A stretch of DNA of 53,789 bases from Pseudomonadota bacterium (GCA_023391335.1 JAEWBG010000069.1:1-53789), one strand, 5' to 3'; counted from the first letter of the stretch, positions 33,966 through 43,444 are shown. The notes: generated by a model not told the origin, from the letters alone. Numbers and translations are program-made.

Positions 33966-35942
33966 GTGCGCAGATTGAACTGTGTGATCCTTGCTGCCGT
34001 TGCACTTTGTGGCTCAGTGACATTCGCTGCAACTCCATCCGGGGACATGCAGAAGAAGGTCAGGGCGGCAACGTTTGAAGTCGTGTTGCCGAAGGTCAAG
34101 GAAGAGCGCGTCACGTATGAGCGGCGGCTGCCGCTCGAACTCATCCCGTTCGTACAACGCAACGATGCCTACTGGCCGGTGGGCAGTGCATTCACGATTG
34201 CGCCTGGAAAGTATATTTCCGCGGGGCACGTGATGTTGCTGGGCGTCGGGAGCCAGTACGGGTCGCCCGCATTGCGCGATTCACTGGGCCATGTGTTCCA
34301 AGTCGACCGCGTGCTGCAATTCTCGATGCACGAGGACTACATGGTGTTCACCGTCAAGGACGGTGCGGCTACCGATCCACTGCAATCCACCACCGAGCAC
34401 TCGATCGATTCAACCGTCTTCGCAGTCGGTAACGCGCTCGGCGAAGGCGTCGTCATTCGCGATGGCCTGCTCAATTCCGAAACGCCTGAAGCGCAGGACG
34501 GCAGATGGAAGTGGTTGCGATTCTCGGCGGCCGCATCGCCCGGCAACAGCGGTGGTCCGCTGCTCGACGAAGCGGGACGCGTGCTCGGCGTCGTCACGAT
34601 GAAATCCGAGAATGAAAATCTCAACTACGCGTTGCCGATCGAGCGTGTATTGAATGGTTCCACGCAAGCGGCAGAGTTCGATGTTCGCGAGTCCTTCGGC
34701 TTGCCGCTGTTGAAGAACACGAACGTTGCAACGTTCAAGCATCGATTCGCGTTGCCTACGACCTATGCGGACTTTGCGAAGAAGGTCCAAGACGCGCATC
34801 TGGCGTACTTCGATGAGCAAACGCGCAAATTGCTGGATGACAACGCCGCGGTGTTATTTCCCCAGGGCGACTCGGACAAAGTTCTCGCATCGCTGATGGT
34901 GGACGATCTGCCTTCGATGTTGGCGCAGAACGATCAGGGCGAGTGGGAGTTGCGAGGTGCCTCGAATGTGGACGAGGCAAAACTGCCGAACGAAGGCAAG
35001 GTGCAAGTGGGAAGCTTGCTGGAGACGACGGTCTTCTCGGTACGGTTAGGCGGAAGCGAACCGAAACTCACCGCGTTCACCGATTCGAAGCAGTTCATGG
35101 ATCTGCTTCTGAAAGGATTGCGAGTCACGCGCATGGTCGGGCTCGAGTCGGTGCGCGCCACTTCTCTTTCCGCAGCACAGAGCGATTCAGACGTGCGCGA
35201 TCGATTCGGACGCAAATGGAAGCTGCGAATCTGGCCGCTCGAGTTTGTCGATGCTAACTTGGTGTTGCTTGCATTGCCGACTCCGGACGGTTTCGTAGGC
35301 ATGGCCAGATATGCGCCGGCCGGAACAGCCGCTATCAACGCGCGCACGCTCAAACTATTTGCCGACTACCTGCACGCCACGTACTCCGGTTCGCTGGATC
35401 AATGGAAAGCGTTCTTGGCCGCGAAGGATCTGCGCCCCGAGATGTTCGATTCCGTCGCTCTGACGCAGGACTCATCGGGCCTTCGTTTCCGATCTGCGCG
35501 CTTCGATCTCGATGCTCCGGCAGAGTTGCTCGCGCTGAAATCCGACAGTCCGTTGCAGGTGCGCACCGCATTCATGAAGGATGGCGATCGCTTGCGTCTC
35601 GATGTTGCCGGACTCTTCTTGCAAGAGAAGCGCGAAGGCGAAAGCTACGTGGGCGTGTTCCGCCAGCCGAAGCCCGGTAAGGAAGCGGGCAAGGCATTGC
35701 TCGATCGTTGGGAGCACATGCTGAAGCTAGATGAAGAGTTCGATTCGGCCAGAGGCTTCGATCGCGATATGCACAAATTTTGGAAGCGCACTGCGGTGTC
35801 GGCACGGCCGTCCGGCAAGGAAGCCGATGAAGCAAACGTCATGTACGAAGTGATCTGCGGCCGTGAAGGGCAGCTCGTTCCGCGCGAGATCGATGAAATG
35901 CAGGAGCGCTTGCTTCGCGGCCTGCACGTGAAAGAGCGCTAG
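33966..35942 (+). CDS. Exported trypsin-like serine protease with large C-terminal extension
   Basis: GTG at 33966 is preferred because AGAGGG lies at proper spacing; GTG at 33960 would overlap that site. The product is about 658 residues with signal peptide ending near TFAATP. The protease domain has the full trypsin-type triad: His88 (YISAGHV), Asp124 (MHEDYMVFTV) and Ser195 (SPGNSGGPLLDE), plus the GVVTMKSENENLNYALPIERVL strand typical of DegP/HtrA-like folds. No PDZ domain follows. Instead about 400 residues of unrecognised mixed alpha/beta sequence form the C-terminus. It is probably periplasmic. The TonB-C gene begins 15 bases after its stop. Confidence 0.8.
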   Translation: MRRLNCVILAAVALCGSVTFAATPSGDMQKKVRAATFEVVLPKVKEERVTYERRLPLELIPFVQRNDAYWPVGSAFTIAPGKYISAGHVMLLGVGSQYGSPALRDSLGHVFQVDRVLQFSMHEDYMVFTVKDGAATDPLQSTTEHSIDSTVFAVGNALGEGVVIRDGLLNSETPEAQDGRWKWLRFSAAASPGNSGGPLLDEAGRVLGVVTMKSENENLNYALPIERVLNGSTQAAEFDVRESFGLPLLKNTNVATFKHRFALPTTYADFAKKVQDAHLAYFDEQTRKLLDDNAAVLFPQGDSDKVLASLMVDDLPSMLAQNDQGEWELRGASNVDEAKLPNEGKVQVGSLLETTVFSVRLGGSEPKLTAFTDSKQFMDLLLKGLRVTRMVGLESVRATSLSAAQSDSDVRDRFGRKWKLRIWPLEFVDANLVLLALPTPDGFVGMARYAPAGTAAINARTLKLFADYLHATYSGSLDQWKAFLAAKDLRPEMFDSVALTQDSSGLRFRSARFDLDAPAELLALKSDSPLQVRTAFMKDGDRLRLDVAGLFLQEKREGESYVGVFRQPKPGKEAGKALLDRWEHMLKLDEEFDSARGFDRDMHKFWKRTAVSARPSGKEADEANVMYEVICGREGQLVPREIDEMQERLLRGLHVKER

Positions 35943-35957
35943 GCCTTAAGTCCTGCC

Positions 35958-36962
35958 ATGGTGCGGCGAAGCCTCGTGGGTGCGGTGCTAGCAGCAGCGG
36001 GATTTGCGTCCACGATTCATGCTGGTGAGGTGCAGAGTGCGCTCCCCACTTCGCCGACGGAGCTCAAAGCGATCGTGCAGAAGCTCGTCCAATCGAGTTG
36101 GGACTTGGAGTCCTTCCGTGGCTGGTGGCTGCGCGATGTTCGCGGCAAGACTCCGTATGACGATCTGCGTACTTACGTGTTGGTCGACTCGGATCTCACC
36201 AAACTGCGATCGCTCCTCGTCGAGGCGGAGCAGCAGTCCGCAAAAGGCGATGAGGGTGCTCTGCGCGCCACGATGCAAAAAGCCAATGGCGTGCTGATGC
36301 GGGAATTGGCGAACTCCTCTTTGGTGTTTTGGTATTGGGGCGATACGGCGTGCAACGCGTATCACCGCCAACTCATCGAGCGGCTGTGGCAACAGCTTGA
36401 TCCAGACTACGTCGCATCGGCGAAGTCGGCTTTGCAAGCGGCCGAAAAACCGCTGCTTGAACAAGCAGCAGCACTCATGAACAGCGCGAGGCCGAACCTG
36501 TTCACCGTGGATCTTTCGGCTGGATCCGAGCTGAACAAGATTCAGTCCCAGCTTGCAGAACTGTATGGGCAAGAACGAGTGCGTGCCGCCAAGCGCGTGA
36601 GTGTCGCGAATCGAGAACGTGGCATCGCGCCGCTTGGTCGAGATCGACGCGGCGCTTGCACCCCGGCGAAAGAGACCTCACACAAGCCTCAGCCGCAGCT
36701 GGTTCAGCCCACTCCTAGACCTGAATATCCCGCATACGCACGACGGGTCGGTTTGTCCGGTTCCGTCACCTTGCACTTGTGGATCTCTGAGCTCGGTTGC
36801 ATCGACCGAGTTGAAGTCGCGCAGTCCTCCGGTGCGCCTGAACTCGATGAAGCAGCGCTCGACTGGGCGGAGCAAGACCTTACCGTGTTGCCCGCTGAAG
36901 TGGATGGCAAGCCTGTCGCGAGCGACCGTTTATTCGCGGTGAACTTCGATTTGAAGGACTAA
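35958..36962 (+). CDS. Exported TonB C-terminal domain protein
   Basis: A 334-residue protein with an N-terminal signal sequence (LVGAVLAAAGFASTIHAG), an alpha-helical region of about 200 residues and a C-terminal TonB-like domain (PRPEYPAYARRVGLSGSVTLHLWISELGCIDRVEVAQSSGAPELDEAALDWA style of sequence, about residues 250-334). Classical TonB has a proline-rich spacer and membrane anchor; here only a short KPQPQLVQPTPRPEYP spacer is present. It may be a periplasmic partner of the preceding protease rather than an energy transducer. Its start lies 15 bases downstream of the protease stop, so the two are probably co-translated from one mRNA. Confidence 0.75.
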   Translation: MVRRSLVGAVLAAAGFASTIHAGEVQSALPTSPTELKAIVQKLVQSSWDLESFRGWWLRDVRGKTPYDDLRTYVLVDSDLTKLRSLLVEAEQQSAKGDEGALRATMQKANGVLMRELANSSLVFWYWGDTACNAYHRQLIERLWQQLDPDYVASAKSALQAAEKPLLEQAAALMNSARPNLFTVDLSAGSELNKIQSQLAELYGQERVRAAKRVSVANRERGIAPLGRDRRGACTPAKETSHKPQPQLVQPTPRPEYPAYARRVGLSGSVTLHLWISELGCIDRVEVAQSSGAPELDEAALDWAEQDLTVLPAEVDGKPVASDRLFAVNFDLKD

Positions 36963-37968
36963 GGCGAGTTGTCGGCTCGAGTCGCAAGTCACGAGTAAGA
37001 ACCTCGGACGCAACACAAAGAACGCAGAGATAACGGTGTGAACTGTCGCGTGTGATGTGTGGGCGATCTGGAGCCGCCCCTGGTTTTGTTGGTGAGGATG
37101 CGCCGAAGAACGAACACAAAGAGCACAAAGACCTGCAAGGAGCACAAAGAATGATTGAACTGCGAGTTTGAAATGTCGGATGGGCTGGCCTCTCTGGCTG
37201 CCAACAGTCAACACTCAACCGAAATCCCGCATTGCGGGCTTCACGTGAAGACGAAGAAGTATTAGCCGCAGAGGACGCATAAAAGAAGTGATGAGGTGGG
37301 GGATTGAAAGCGCGTTCGCGTGACGTGTAGAAGTGTGCGGTCAGGCTCCGATCTCTTGCTGCCAACTCCCAACCGTTGACTGAGAACTGCGAAAGCAGTG
37401 TGAAGTGTCGCGTGTGATATGTGGGCGGCTGTGGATCGACTCCGTGGAAAACGCGAACCAAAGAACATGATGAGGTGATGGAGTGAAAGCGCGTTGCGCG
37501 TGAAAGGTGCGACCCGTCGCAGGGAAAGAAGCGGAAGAAGATGTTTCCACGGAGGGCACGGAGAACACGGAGTGAAGATGAAATCACAGGGTCACAGTCA
37601 CATGATCTGGTGACGCGCGACGTCGGGCCCTAAATGCGGACAACGATCGTCGCACTCGCGTAGGCGGGTGCCCATCTGTTCACGAAGCTCCAAGATGGAT
37701 TTCCGCCTCCGCGGAAATGACGAATAGAAACTGATTCTCTGTCTGCCGTTGACTGTTGCCGGTTTGCAGCCAGAGGTCGGCACCGCACCCGCTTACACGT
37801 CACACCAGACACATCACATGGTTGGCCGGTTGGCGGTTGAGCGTTGACAGCAAGCATCGCGACCGCCTGCGGCTTGCACAACTCACCTGGCGCTTCGGCC
37901 GATCCTCTCCGCGCGTCCCTTCTTGCCGAAAACAGCCAACGGACAACCGCAAACCGTTTGCATGTCGT
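36963..37968. repeat. One-kilobase gene-free region packed with degenerate period-9 and period-7 repeats
   Basis: I find no supported gene. CACAAAG-type arrays lie at 37004-37031 and 37108-37150, and a CACGGAG-type array at 37543-37573. GTGTNNN heptads lie at 37036-37064 and 37398-37425, inverted at 37791-37820. NAACNNN heptads lie at 37196-37230, 37359-37392 and 37930-37958, inverted at 37742-37770 and 37820-37850. The repeats are diverged and interleaved, as if several insertions had accumulated. The region lies between two convergent genes, so it needs no promoter. Confidence 0.75.
37694..37727. repeat. Short palindromic repeat (TTTCCGC-CTCC-GCGGAAA)
   Basis: The stem TTTCCGC at 37700-37706 and GCGGAAA at 37711-37717 closes a CTCC loop. 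Flanks GATGGA and ATGACGAATAG resemble the widespread proteobacterial palindromic repeat of the form TGGATTCCCGC...GCGGGAATGACG; that likeness is from memory. It is independent of the periodic arrays around it. Confidence 0.6.
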
Positions 37969-39717
37969 TTACTTCGACGTCGACCCATGGACGTACTGTT
38001 CCATCACCGCCTTGTCGAGCAGATCGAACGGCAGCAAGCCTTGTGACATCACGAAGTCGTGATACGACTGTTCATCGAACTTGCCTGCTTGGGCAAGCTC
38101 CACCTTCATGCGCAGTGCATTAAGCTGATTGAATCCGTAGAAGTACGCCGTGGCCTGGCCGGGGCTGTCGAACGTGTAACGATCGACTTCTTGTTTTGCC
38201 ATCGGTTCTGAGAGCACGACTTCATCCATCAAGAACTTCTTAGCCGCATCGGGCTGAATCATGCCGAGATTCAGCATCGGATCGAGGAACGCGCGCGCCT
38301 CGCGCATCAAGCGCATCTGCAGGGAGCCGATCTGGCCTTCGATCGGTAAGTACTGCTTCATCACACCTTCCGCATACAGTGCCCAGCCCTCAACGTTTGC
38401 GCTGTTAAAAGCAAAGATGACCCGCGCGATCGAGACGCCGTGCTCGAGCATGGTTGCGAATTGCAGTTCATGTCCGGGACGCGCTTCGTGTGCTGTCAGC
38501 GTCCACGTGATGCCGTCATAGTTGAAGTCATCCATGGGCGCACCGCTCGCGTTCGGATTCGATGTCGGCAGCACGAATTCCGCGGGCTCGCCTCGATTGC
38601 CGATCAGCCGCGGTGGATCGATGTGCGGTGCAGGGATTGCGGCCGACTCTGCTTCCGTTCCCAAGCGAATGACAGCCTTGCGCGTTGGCAGTGACACGAT
38701 ATGTTCGCGCTGCACGATCTTTTCGATTTCACCTAGCCTCGCCGTATAGAGATCCAGCAGGCGATCGTTGGGAATGGTCTGTTTCTTCAACTCGCGAATC
38801 ACATCGTGGTAGTCGGACGAGGCGAGCTGGTGCTGCTTGGCGTAGTCCTGCGCCAATGACTCCAACTGCGATCGCGTCAGCACGAAGCTGCCAAGCGCTT
38901 CTCTCATCAGGTCGCGCGGGTTAGCAACGACGCCGTAGTTCTTCAAGTTGTCCGCATAGATGGGCTCGGGCAATTGACTCGATTGACGAGCACGCGGCAG
39001 GACGGTCTCGCGAACCCACTTACCGTATGCATCGAACTGCTTGCGAAGTGTCTTCAGGTCGGACTGCCAGCCCTTTAGTCCGCTCTTCTTAAGTAGCGCC
39101 TCGATGCCGTCCATGTAGCGCGCTTGATTGTCCAAGTACTGTTTGGCTTCCACCGTCCAAGGGCCGAGCTTTTTCGGGTCGCTCGCCTTCTCCTCGTAAC
39201 GGTCGCGCGCCAACTTCGTGATGGGTTGATAGCCCTTCTCCGCGCCAATGTACCGATGCAAGCGCTTGAGCGCGGCAGGGTAGCGATCCTTTGCAACCCT
39301 TGGGTCGAGTAAGTTTTGGAAGCCGCTGTATACGGAACGGCCCAAGTCGAAGAAGGGCAGCATGTATTGATCGTTGAGGAGCACCGTCTCGCGCTGGTTG
39401 CGCGCAGCGGTCAACAAGATGTCGATGTCCTGCTGTACACGCACATCTTGAACGGATGCGCGACGACGCTGCAGCTCCGCAATGGCCTGATCTAAGTCTT
39501 TGACATTGCGTGCAACTAAATCCGGATTCAGGTCGAAGACGTCGGCATCGTGGCCCTCGACGCCCAATGACGCGGCCGATTCCGGCGCGTACTTCGCGAG
39601 CAGATCCAGCATCACCTGAGCGTGCTTATTGCTCTCTTCAATCCAGTTTGTGTCGGTCGCGTGGGCGGAGGTCGCTATAAAAATGAATACAGCGAATGCG
39701 CGCAATGATCGAAGCAT
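37969..39717 (-). CDS. DUF885 family exported protein (putative metallohydrolase)
   Basis: From the ATG at 39717 the product has 582 residues with signal peptide MLRSLRAFAVFIFIATSAHA. It is mostly alpha-helical. The C-terminal third holds the conserved HEARPGHELQF motif, an H-E-x-x-P-G-H pattern expected to bind zinc, and DEVVLSEPMAKQEVDRYTFDSPGQATAYFYG, the family signature before the C-terminus. Members of DUF885 resemble gluzincin peptidases, but the substrate is unknown. The 39774-39827 hairpins lie between this gene and the upstream BON gene, so it probably has its own promoter. Confidence 0.9.
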   Translation of the reverse strand: MLRSLRAFAVFIFIATSAHATDTNWIEESNKHAQVMLDLLAKYAPESAASLGVEGHDADVFDLNPDLVARNVKDLDQAIAELQRRRASVQDVRVQQDIDILLTAARNQRETVLLNDQYMLPFFDLGRSVYSGFQNLLDPRVAKDRYPAALKRLHRYIGAEKGYQPITKLARDRYEEKASDPKKLGPWTVEAKQYLDNQARYMDGIEALLKKSGLKGWQSDLKTLRKQFDAYGKWVRETVLPRARQSSQLPEPIYADNLKNYGVVANPRDLMREALGSFVLTRSQLESLAQDYAKQHQLASSDYHDVIRELKKQTIPNDRLLDLYTARLGEIEKIVQREHIVSLPTRKAVIRLGTEAESAAIPAPHIDPPRLIGNRGEPAEFVLPTSNPNASGAPMDDFNYDGITWTLTAHEARPGHELQFATMLEHGVSIARVIFAFNSANVEGWALYAEGVMKQYLPIEGQIGSLQMRLMREARAFLDPMLNLGMIQPDAAKKFLMDEVVLSEPMAKQEVDRYTFDSPGQATAYFYGFNQLNALRMKVELAQAGKFDEQSYHDFVMSQGLLPFDLLDKAVMEQYVHGSTSK

Positions 39718-39773
39718 GGTCAATCCCGTGTCACAGCGAGGAGGCGAGTCTGTCGCATTGCCCCTGTGTTGAC

Positions 39774-39827
39774 CACCTGTGTTGACCACAGGTGCAAAAC
39801 GCAAACGGCCCGCCAGAGGCGGGCCGT
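39774..39827 (-). terminator. Two adjacent hairpins ending the BON-lipoprotein transcript
   Basis: Nearest the gene is a perfect nine-pair stem CGGCCCGCC/GGCGGGCCG at 39806-39826 with a three-base loop; on the minus strand it is followed by TTTGCGTTTTG. Next to it is a perfect CACCTGTG/CACAGGTG stem with a TTGAC loop at 39774-39794. The first is a good intrinsic terminator for the BON gene. The second may reinforce it or serve as a regulatory site for the DUF885 gene, whose start lies about 57 bases further on. Confidence 0.75.
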
Positions 39828-39853
39828 CGGTTCGCACCAAGCAGATTTCAGAA

Positions 39854-40195
39854 CTATTGATTAGCAGACTGCAGCTGCAGCGAGTTCTTCACGTCGCGAA
39901 CGCCTTCGACGTTCTGCGCCACTTGACTAGCGCGTGCCTTGGATTCCGCGCTATCGACGAACCCACTCAATTGCACCGTGCCATGGAAGGTTTCCACGCT
40001 GATTTCGTGTGCCTTGGTCACCGGATCTTGGATCAGAGCGGCTTTCACCTTGGCGGTGATGACGCTGTCGTCAACCACGCGACCGGCTTTCGCGGCGGTG
40101 GTTTCCGCAGGTCCGGAGGTTGGGGTGGAACTGCAGCCTGCCGCCGCAGCAAGTACAGCACTGGTGATGAGAACGGCTAATGAACGACTGCGCAT
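39854..40195 (-). CDS. BON-domain lipoprotein (OsmY-like)
   Basis: A 113-residue protein with lipoprotein signal (LITSAVLAAAAGC, Cys21) and one BON domain at about residues 42-110 (DDSVITAKVKAALIQDP, ISVETFHGTVQLSGFVDS, AQNVEGVRDVKNSLQL). BON domains bind phospholipid and protect or organise envelope membranes, often in osmotic stress. It is probably anchored to the outer membrane facing the periplasm. The gene stands alone with its own terminator. Confidence 0.92.
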   Translation of the reverse strand: MRSRSLAVLITSAVLAAAAGCSSTPTSGPAETTAAKAGRVVDDSVITAKVKAALIQDPVTKAHEISVETFHGTVQLSGFVDSAESKARASQVAQNVEGVRDVKNSLQLQSANQ

Positions 40196-40367
40196 GTAAA
40201 TACTCCAGCTATTGATGAGGCCATGATGCCTCTTGCGGGATAAATCCCGTGCTCACAGCTGAAGTTCCTTCACGCCTTGGCGCTTCCTTGCGACGGGTCC
40301 CGCTCCCCGAGGCGCGCTCGCTCGCCACAGCACTCCTTCCCAATGCATGCGCAGCATCCTGCAGACT

Positions 40368-41918
40368 TTATATTCCCCACCCTTCCCGATACTTCCGCTT
40401 CAACAGTGCGTCCGAATCAGGCACGTTCTTGATGCGCATATTCGCACCGTCGTATTCGATCTTCTTGCCGGCATTCAGCGCCGTGATTCCCAGCAACATC
40501 ACCTCTGTCAGTGGGCCCGCGTACTCGAACGGGCTCGTCGTTTGGGCGCTGCCGCGAATCGCATCGATCCAGTTCATCTCGTGCGAAGTGCCGACGCGAG
40601 CAAAGCGTTGCTTCGGTTTGCCGAACGACTCATGCAGCGATTTCGGTAGCAAACGCGGATTCGCCCCATAGGTGTCGTGCAGCAATTTGCCTTTGGTACC
40701 TACATACAGCACGCCACCGTTCGGATCGAGTTCTTCGCTGCCGAGTTCGTGCGGCTTCGCTGGCATCAGGCCGCCGTCGTACCACGTGAGCTTCACTGCT
40801 GGGCGCGAACCCTTCTTCGGGAATTCGTAGTACGTGATGCTCGACATCGGATACGACTGATGGTTGTAGGGCGTCGAGCGCGTCTCGACACTCGTTGGAT
40901 AGTCGAGATCCAGTGCCCAGTACGCATGGTCGATCAGATGTGCGCCCATATCGCCGATGGCGCCATTGCCCCAGTCCACCCAACCGCGCCAATTGAACGG
41001 GTGATAGATCGGGTGATAGTCGACGAAGGGCGAGGGGCCCAGAAACAAATCCCACGCAAGTTTGTCTGGCGGGGTGTACTTGCCCAATGCGGCGCTCAAT
41101 CTCTGCATCACCGCGTTCATATCCCAACGCAATTCTTGCGAAGACATCGCGAGCGAATCCGGCCGCGGAATCCCCTGTGGCCAATATGCAAGGGGACGGT
41201 TCGTCCATACATGCACTTCACTGACTGGGCCAATTGCGCCGGCTGCGATGTATTCGTTTACGACTCGCGCGTCATCGGACGAATGCCCCTGATTACCCAT
41301 TTGCGTAACGACCTTCGTCTCACGCGCGCGTTGCGCGAGCCGGCGGCATTCTTCAACTGACCAGGCCAGGGGCTTTTGAACGTATACATGCTTGCCTAGA
41401 TCCATCGCCGCCAGCGCGATGACCGCGTGAGTGTGGTCGGGCGTGGCGACCACGACTGCGTCGATATCCTTTTGCTTCTCGAGCATCTCTCGATAATCGG
41501 TGTATCGAGCGGCTCGCGGAGCTTTCTCCTGAAGCCGCTGCAAGTTGGCAATTTGTTCTTGCGAACGTTGACGTTGCTGAGCGCCGGGCAGTTGCTCCAT
41601 ACGCCGCGTCATTTGCTCGATCTGATCGGGGATCTGCGCATAGCGCGCATCGACGAAGCCCCAATCGACATCGCACAGCGCGACGATGTTCTGGGTGGAG
41701 AGCGCTGCGAGGTTCGCGCGCCCCATGCCGCCGATGCCCACTCCCGCGATGTTGACGAGGTCGCTCGGCGCGATGTGCCGCGGCCCGCCGAGCACATGTC
41801 GCGGCACGATCGTGAATGCGGCGGCTGCAAGGCTGGCGTTGCGAATGAAGGTGCGACGGTCGATGGCTGACACTGTCGGCCCCGTCTCGCTGCTCGATGC
41901 TTCTTTACGATCGCTCAT
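40368..41918 (-). CDS. Tat-exported Gfo/Idh/MocA family oxidoreductase
   Basis: A 516-residue NAD(P)-dependent sugar or inositol-type dehydrogenase. GGAG precedes the ATG. The N-terminus has a Tat signal (DRRTFIRNASLAAAAFTIVP), so it is exported folded with cofactor. The Rossmann motif is VNIAGVGIGGMGRANLAAL, and the family motif EKP appears as YVQKPLAWSVEE with the catalytic Lys. An alpha-helical insert of about 45 residues (QIPDQIEQMTRRMEQLPGAQ) interrupts the Rossmann domain after the second strand. The C-terminal domain has GNGAIGDMGAHLIDHAYWAL. Exported relatives are common in polysaccharide-degrading Bacteroidetes and Planctomycetes. No partner gene is adjacent; the nearest genes downstream in the region also encode exported oxidative or sugar-related proteins. 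Confidence 0.92.
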   Translation of the reverse strand: MSDRKEASSSETGPTVSAIDRRTFIRNASLAAAAFTIVPRHVLGGPRHIAPSDLVNIAGVGIGGMGRANLAALSTQNIVALCDVDWGFVDARYAQIPDQIEQMTRRMEQLPGAQQRQRSQEQIANLQRLQEKAPRAARYTDYREMLEKQKDIDAVVVATPDHTHAVIALAAMDLGKHVYVQKPLAWSVEECRRLAQRARETKVVTQMGNQGHSSDDARVVNEYIAAGAIGPVSEVHVWTNRPLAYWPQGIPRPDSLAMSSQELRWDMNAVMQRLSAALGKYTPPDKLAWDLFLGPSPFVDYHPIYHPFNWRGWVDWGNGAIGDMGAHLIDHAYWALDLDYPTSVETRSTPYNHQSYPMSSITYYEFPKKGSRPAVKLTWYDGGLMPAKPHELGSEELDPNGGVLYVGTKGKLLHDTYGANPRLLPKSLHESFGKPKQRFARVGTSHEMNWIDAIRGSAQTTSPFEYAGPLTEVMLLGITALNAGKKIEYDGANMRIKNVPDSDALLKRKYREGWGI

Positions 41919-41971
41919 GGCGTCTCCGGTGTGATTCCCCCGCGGGCATCGTAACCGAGGGAAGAAGAAGC

Positions 41972-42346
41972 GTGTGAAGTGTCAGGTGTGATGTGTAAGC
42001 AGTGCCGGCCTGCACTCGGCAGTCAACGGGCAACCTTCAACTGAGACAGAAATCGGATTTCACACGGAGGGCACGGAGAACACGGAGCGTCAGAAGCAAC
42101 GCAAGGTGCGCATAAACATAGTGAGTGCGCAAGTCAGGGCGCGCATTGCTCGCGTGAGAGCTTCGCGGGAAGACTGGAAGAAGAAATAGCCGCAGAGAAC
42201 GCAAAAAAGAATTTGATGGGAGTCAGATCGTGGTTTGCTGACCTGTTCAGTTTCGTGCCGCGAATTAGGGAAAGAAGCAGAAGAAGATGACTCAACGGAG
42301 AGCACCGAGATCGCGGAGTGAACGCATGGAGAGACCACGAAGACAA
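41972..42346. repeat. Mixed period-7 and period-9 repeats in the gap before the PadR gene
   Basis: The 610-bp gap between the divergent oxidoreductase and PadR genes begins with GTGTNNN heptads (41972-41999: GTGTGAA, GTGTCAG, GTGTGAT, GTGTAAG), then NAACNNN heptads (42021-42046) and a CACGGAG array (42061-42088). A more diverged array lies at 42291-42320. The same order (GTGT heptads, AAC heptads, CACGGAG array) recurs loosely in the region 37390-37573. I see no gene between 41919 and 42528. Confidence 0.72.
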
Positions 42347-42528
42347 AACGGCAGACACGAGTGTTCGAGGTTCATAACTCTGACCCGACGCAGTCTGTCC
42401 CGACGCTCCAAGGGTCTTTCCCGACGCGCCAGCGTCCGTCATTCGCATCCTGCGTCCCGCGCGTGACATCGGTCACAACTGAACGTTATCCCCTTGACGG
42501 TAAATTCTTCATATGTAGACTTAACACC

Positions 42529-42837
42529 ATGCGCGAACGTAGAAGCTCACCGCAGACGCTCTTGGTGCTGCAAACACTCTTGGATCAGCCGAAAGGCTGG
42601 CGCCACGGTTATGACATTTCGCTGGAGACCGAGCTGCAATCGGGGACGCTGTATCCCGTTCTGATGCGTCTGAGCGATCGCGGCTATTTGGATTCGAAGT
42701 GGGAACCCTCGGAAACGCCTGGGCGTCCGCCGCGTCGCTTGTACCGACTTACCAAGGATGGTCTTGCATACGCGAAGCAGCAGATTGAGAGCGCCGACGA
42801 CGAAAAGCTGTCCAAGGCCACGAGAGCACGCACGTGA
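42529..42837 (+). CDS. PadR-family transcriptional regulator
   Basis: A 102-residue winged-helix regulator starting at the ATG at 42529. The PadR core is complete: LLVLQTLLDQPKGWRHGYDISLE, SGTLYPVLMRLSDRGYLDSKWE and RPPRRLYRLTKDGLAYAKQQ. A promoter-like TTGACG at 42494 lies upstream, followed by AT-rich ATATGTAGAC near the start; whether this is the operator is not clear. The stop overlaps the next gene's GTG start, so the regulator and the membrane protein are one unit, as is usual for PadR with a membrane-protein partner. Confidence 0.92.
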   Translation: MRERRSSPQTLLVLQTLLDQPKGWRHGYDISLETELQSGTLYPVLMRLSDRGYLDSKWEPSETPGRPPRRLYRLTKDGLAYAKQQIESADDEKLSKATRART

Positions 42838-43424
42838 GCGGGGCTGAATCAACTTCCCGCAAAGCGAGGTGGGTGCTCACCGTCGCCAGCTACATCGCGC
42901 CGAGAAACCGCATCGACTGGCTGCAAGCGATGTCCTCGGAAGCGGAATACGTGCCCGATCAGGCAAAAAGAATCTGGGCGATCGGATGTTTGATGGCCGT
43001 TCTCAAAATGAGGTGCGTAGATATGTTCACGCTCAAGCACGAAATCTCTCGACCTGTACTCACGCTGGAAATTTTCGTCTGCTTCGGATCGCTCGTGTTT
43101 GCCGGAATCCAATTCGCGAAGCTTTTCTTCCAACTTCCATCTCTCTCGATGCAGCTCAATCCGGGCGCACTGATCGTCGGTGGGATGCTGCTGGGTGTTG
43201 CGGGCGTTCTCGGCATCTCAGGAGGATTGCGTCAGGTGTTTCAGCGCAAATCGCTGTCGAAGCTTGCTGCGATTCTGATCATCGCAGTCGCGGTTTCTTT
43301 CGGGGTCGCGATGTTTGCGGTCGATGGCCAGATGCAAATGCTCCGGGATGCATTTCTGCTGTGCGTGCTCCCGATTGTTGGTGCAGTTCATCTGCGCTCT
43401 CTTGCGCGGTATCCCGCAACCTAA
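42834..43424 (+). CDS. Membrane protein co-transcribed with PadR regulator
   Basis: A 196-residue protein starting at GTG that shares four bases with the PadR stop. A soluble N-terminal part (IAPRNRIDWLQAMSSEAEYV) is followed by four hydrophobic segments (LEIFVCFGSLVFAGIQFA, GALIVGGMLLGVAGVLGISGG, LAAILIIAVAVSFGVAMFAV, AFLLCVLPIVGAVHL). The opening with a conserved-looking WLQAM..E motif is common in uncharacterised proteins paired with PadR regulators. The function is unknown; membrane stress or transport are guesses. Confidence 0.8.
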   Translation: MSGAESTSRKARWVLTVASYIAPRNRIDWLQAMSSEAEYVPDQAKRIWAIGCLMAVLKMRCVDMFTLKHEISRPVLTLEIFVCFGSLVFAGIQFAKLFFQLPSLSMQLNPGALIVGGMLLGVAGVLGISGGLRQVFQRKSLSKLAAILIIAVAVSFGVAMFAVDGQMQMLRDAFLLCVLPIVGAVHLRSLARYPAT

Positions 43425-43444
43425 ATCGGAACCACCAAGAATCA

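Noticed and set aside
36963..37968. CRISPR array in the repeat-rich gap
   Set aside because: There are no identical 25-40 bp direct repeats with regular unique spacers and no cas gene in the window; the periods are 7 and 9 bases with degenerate units.
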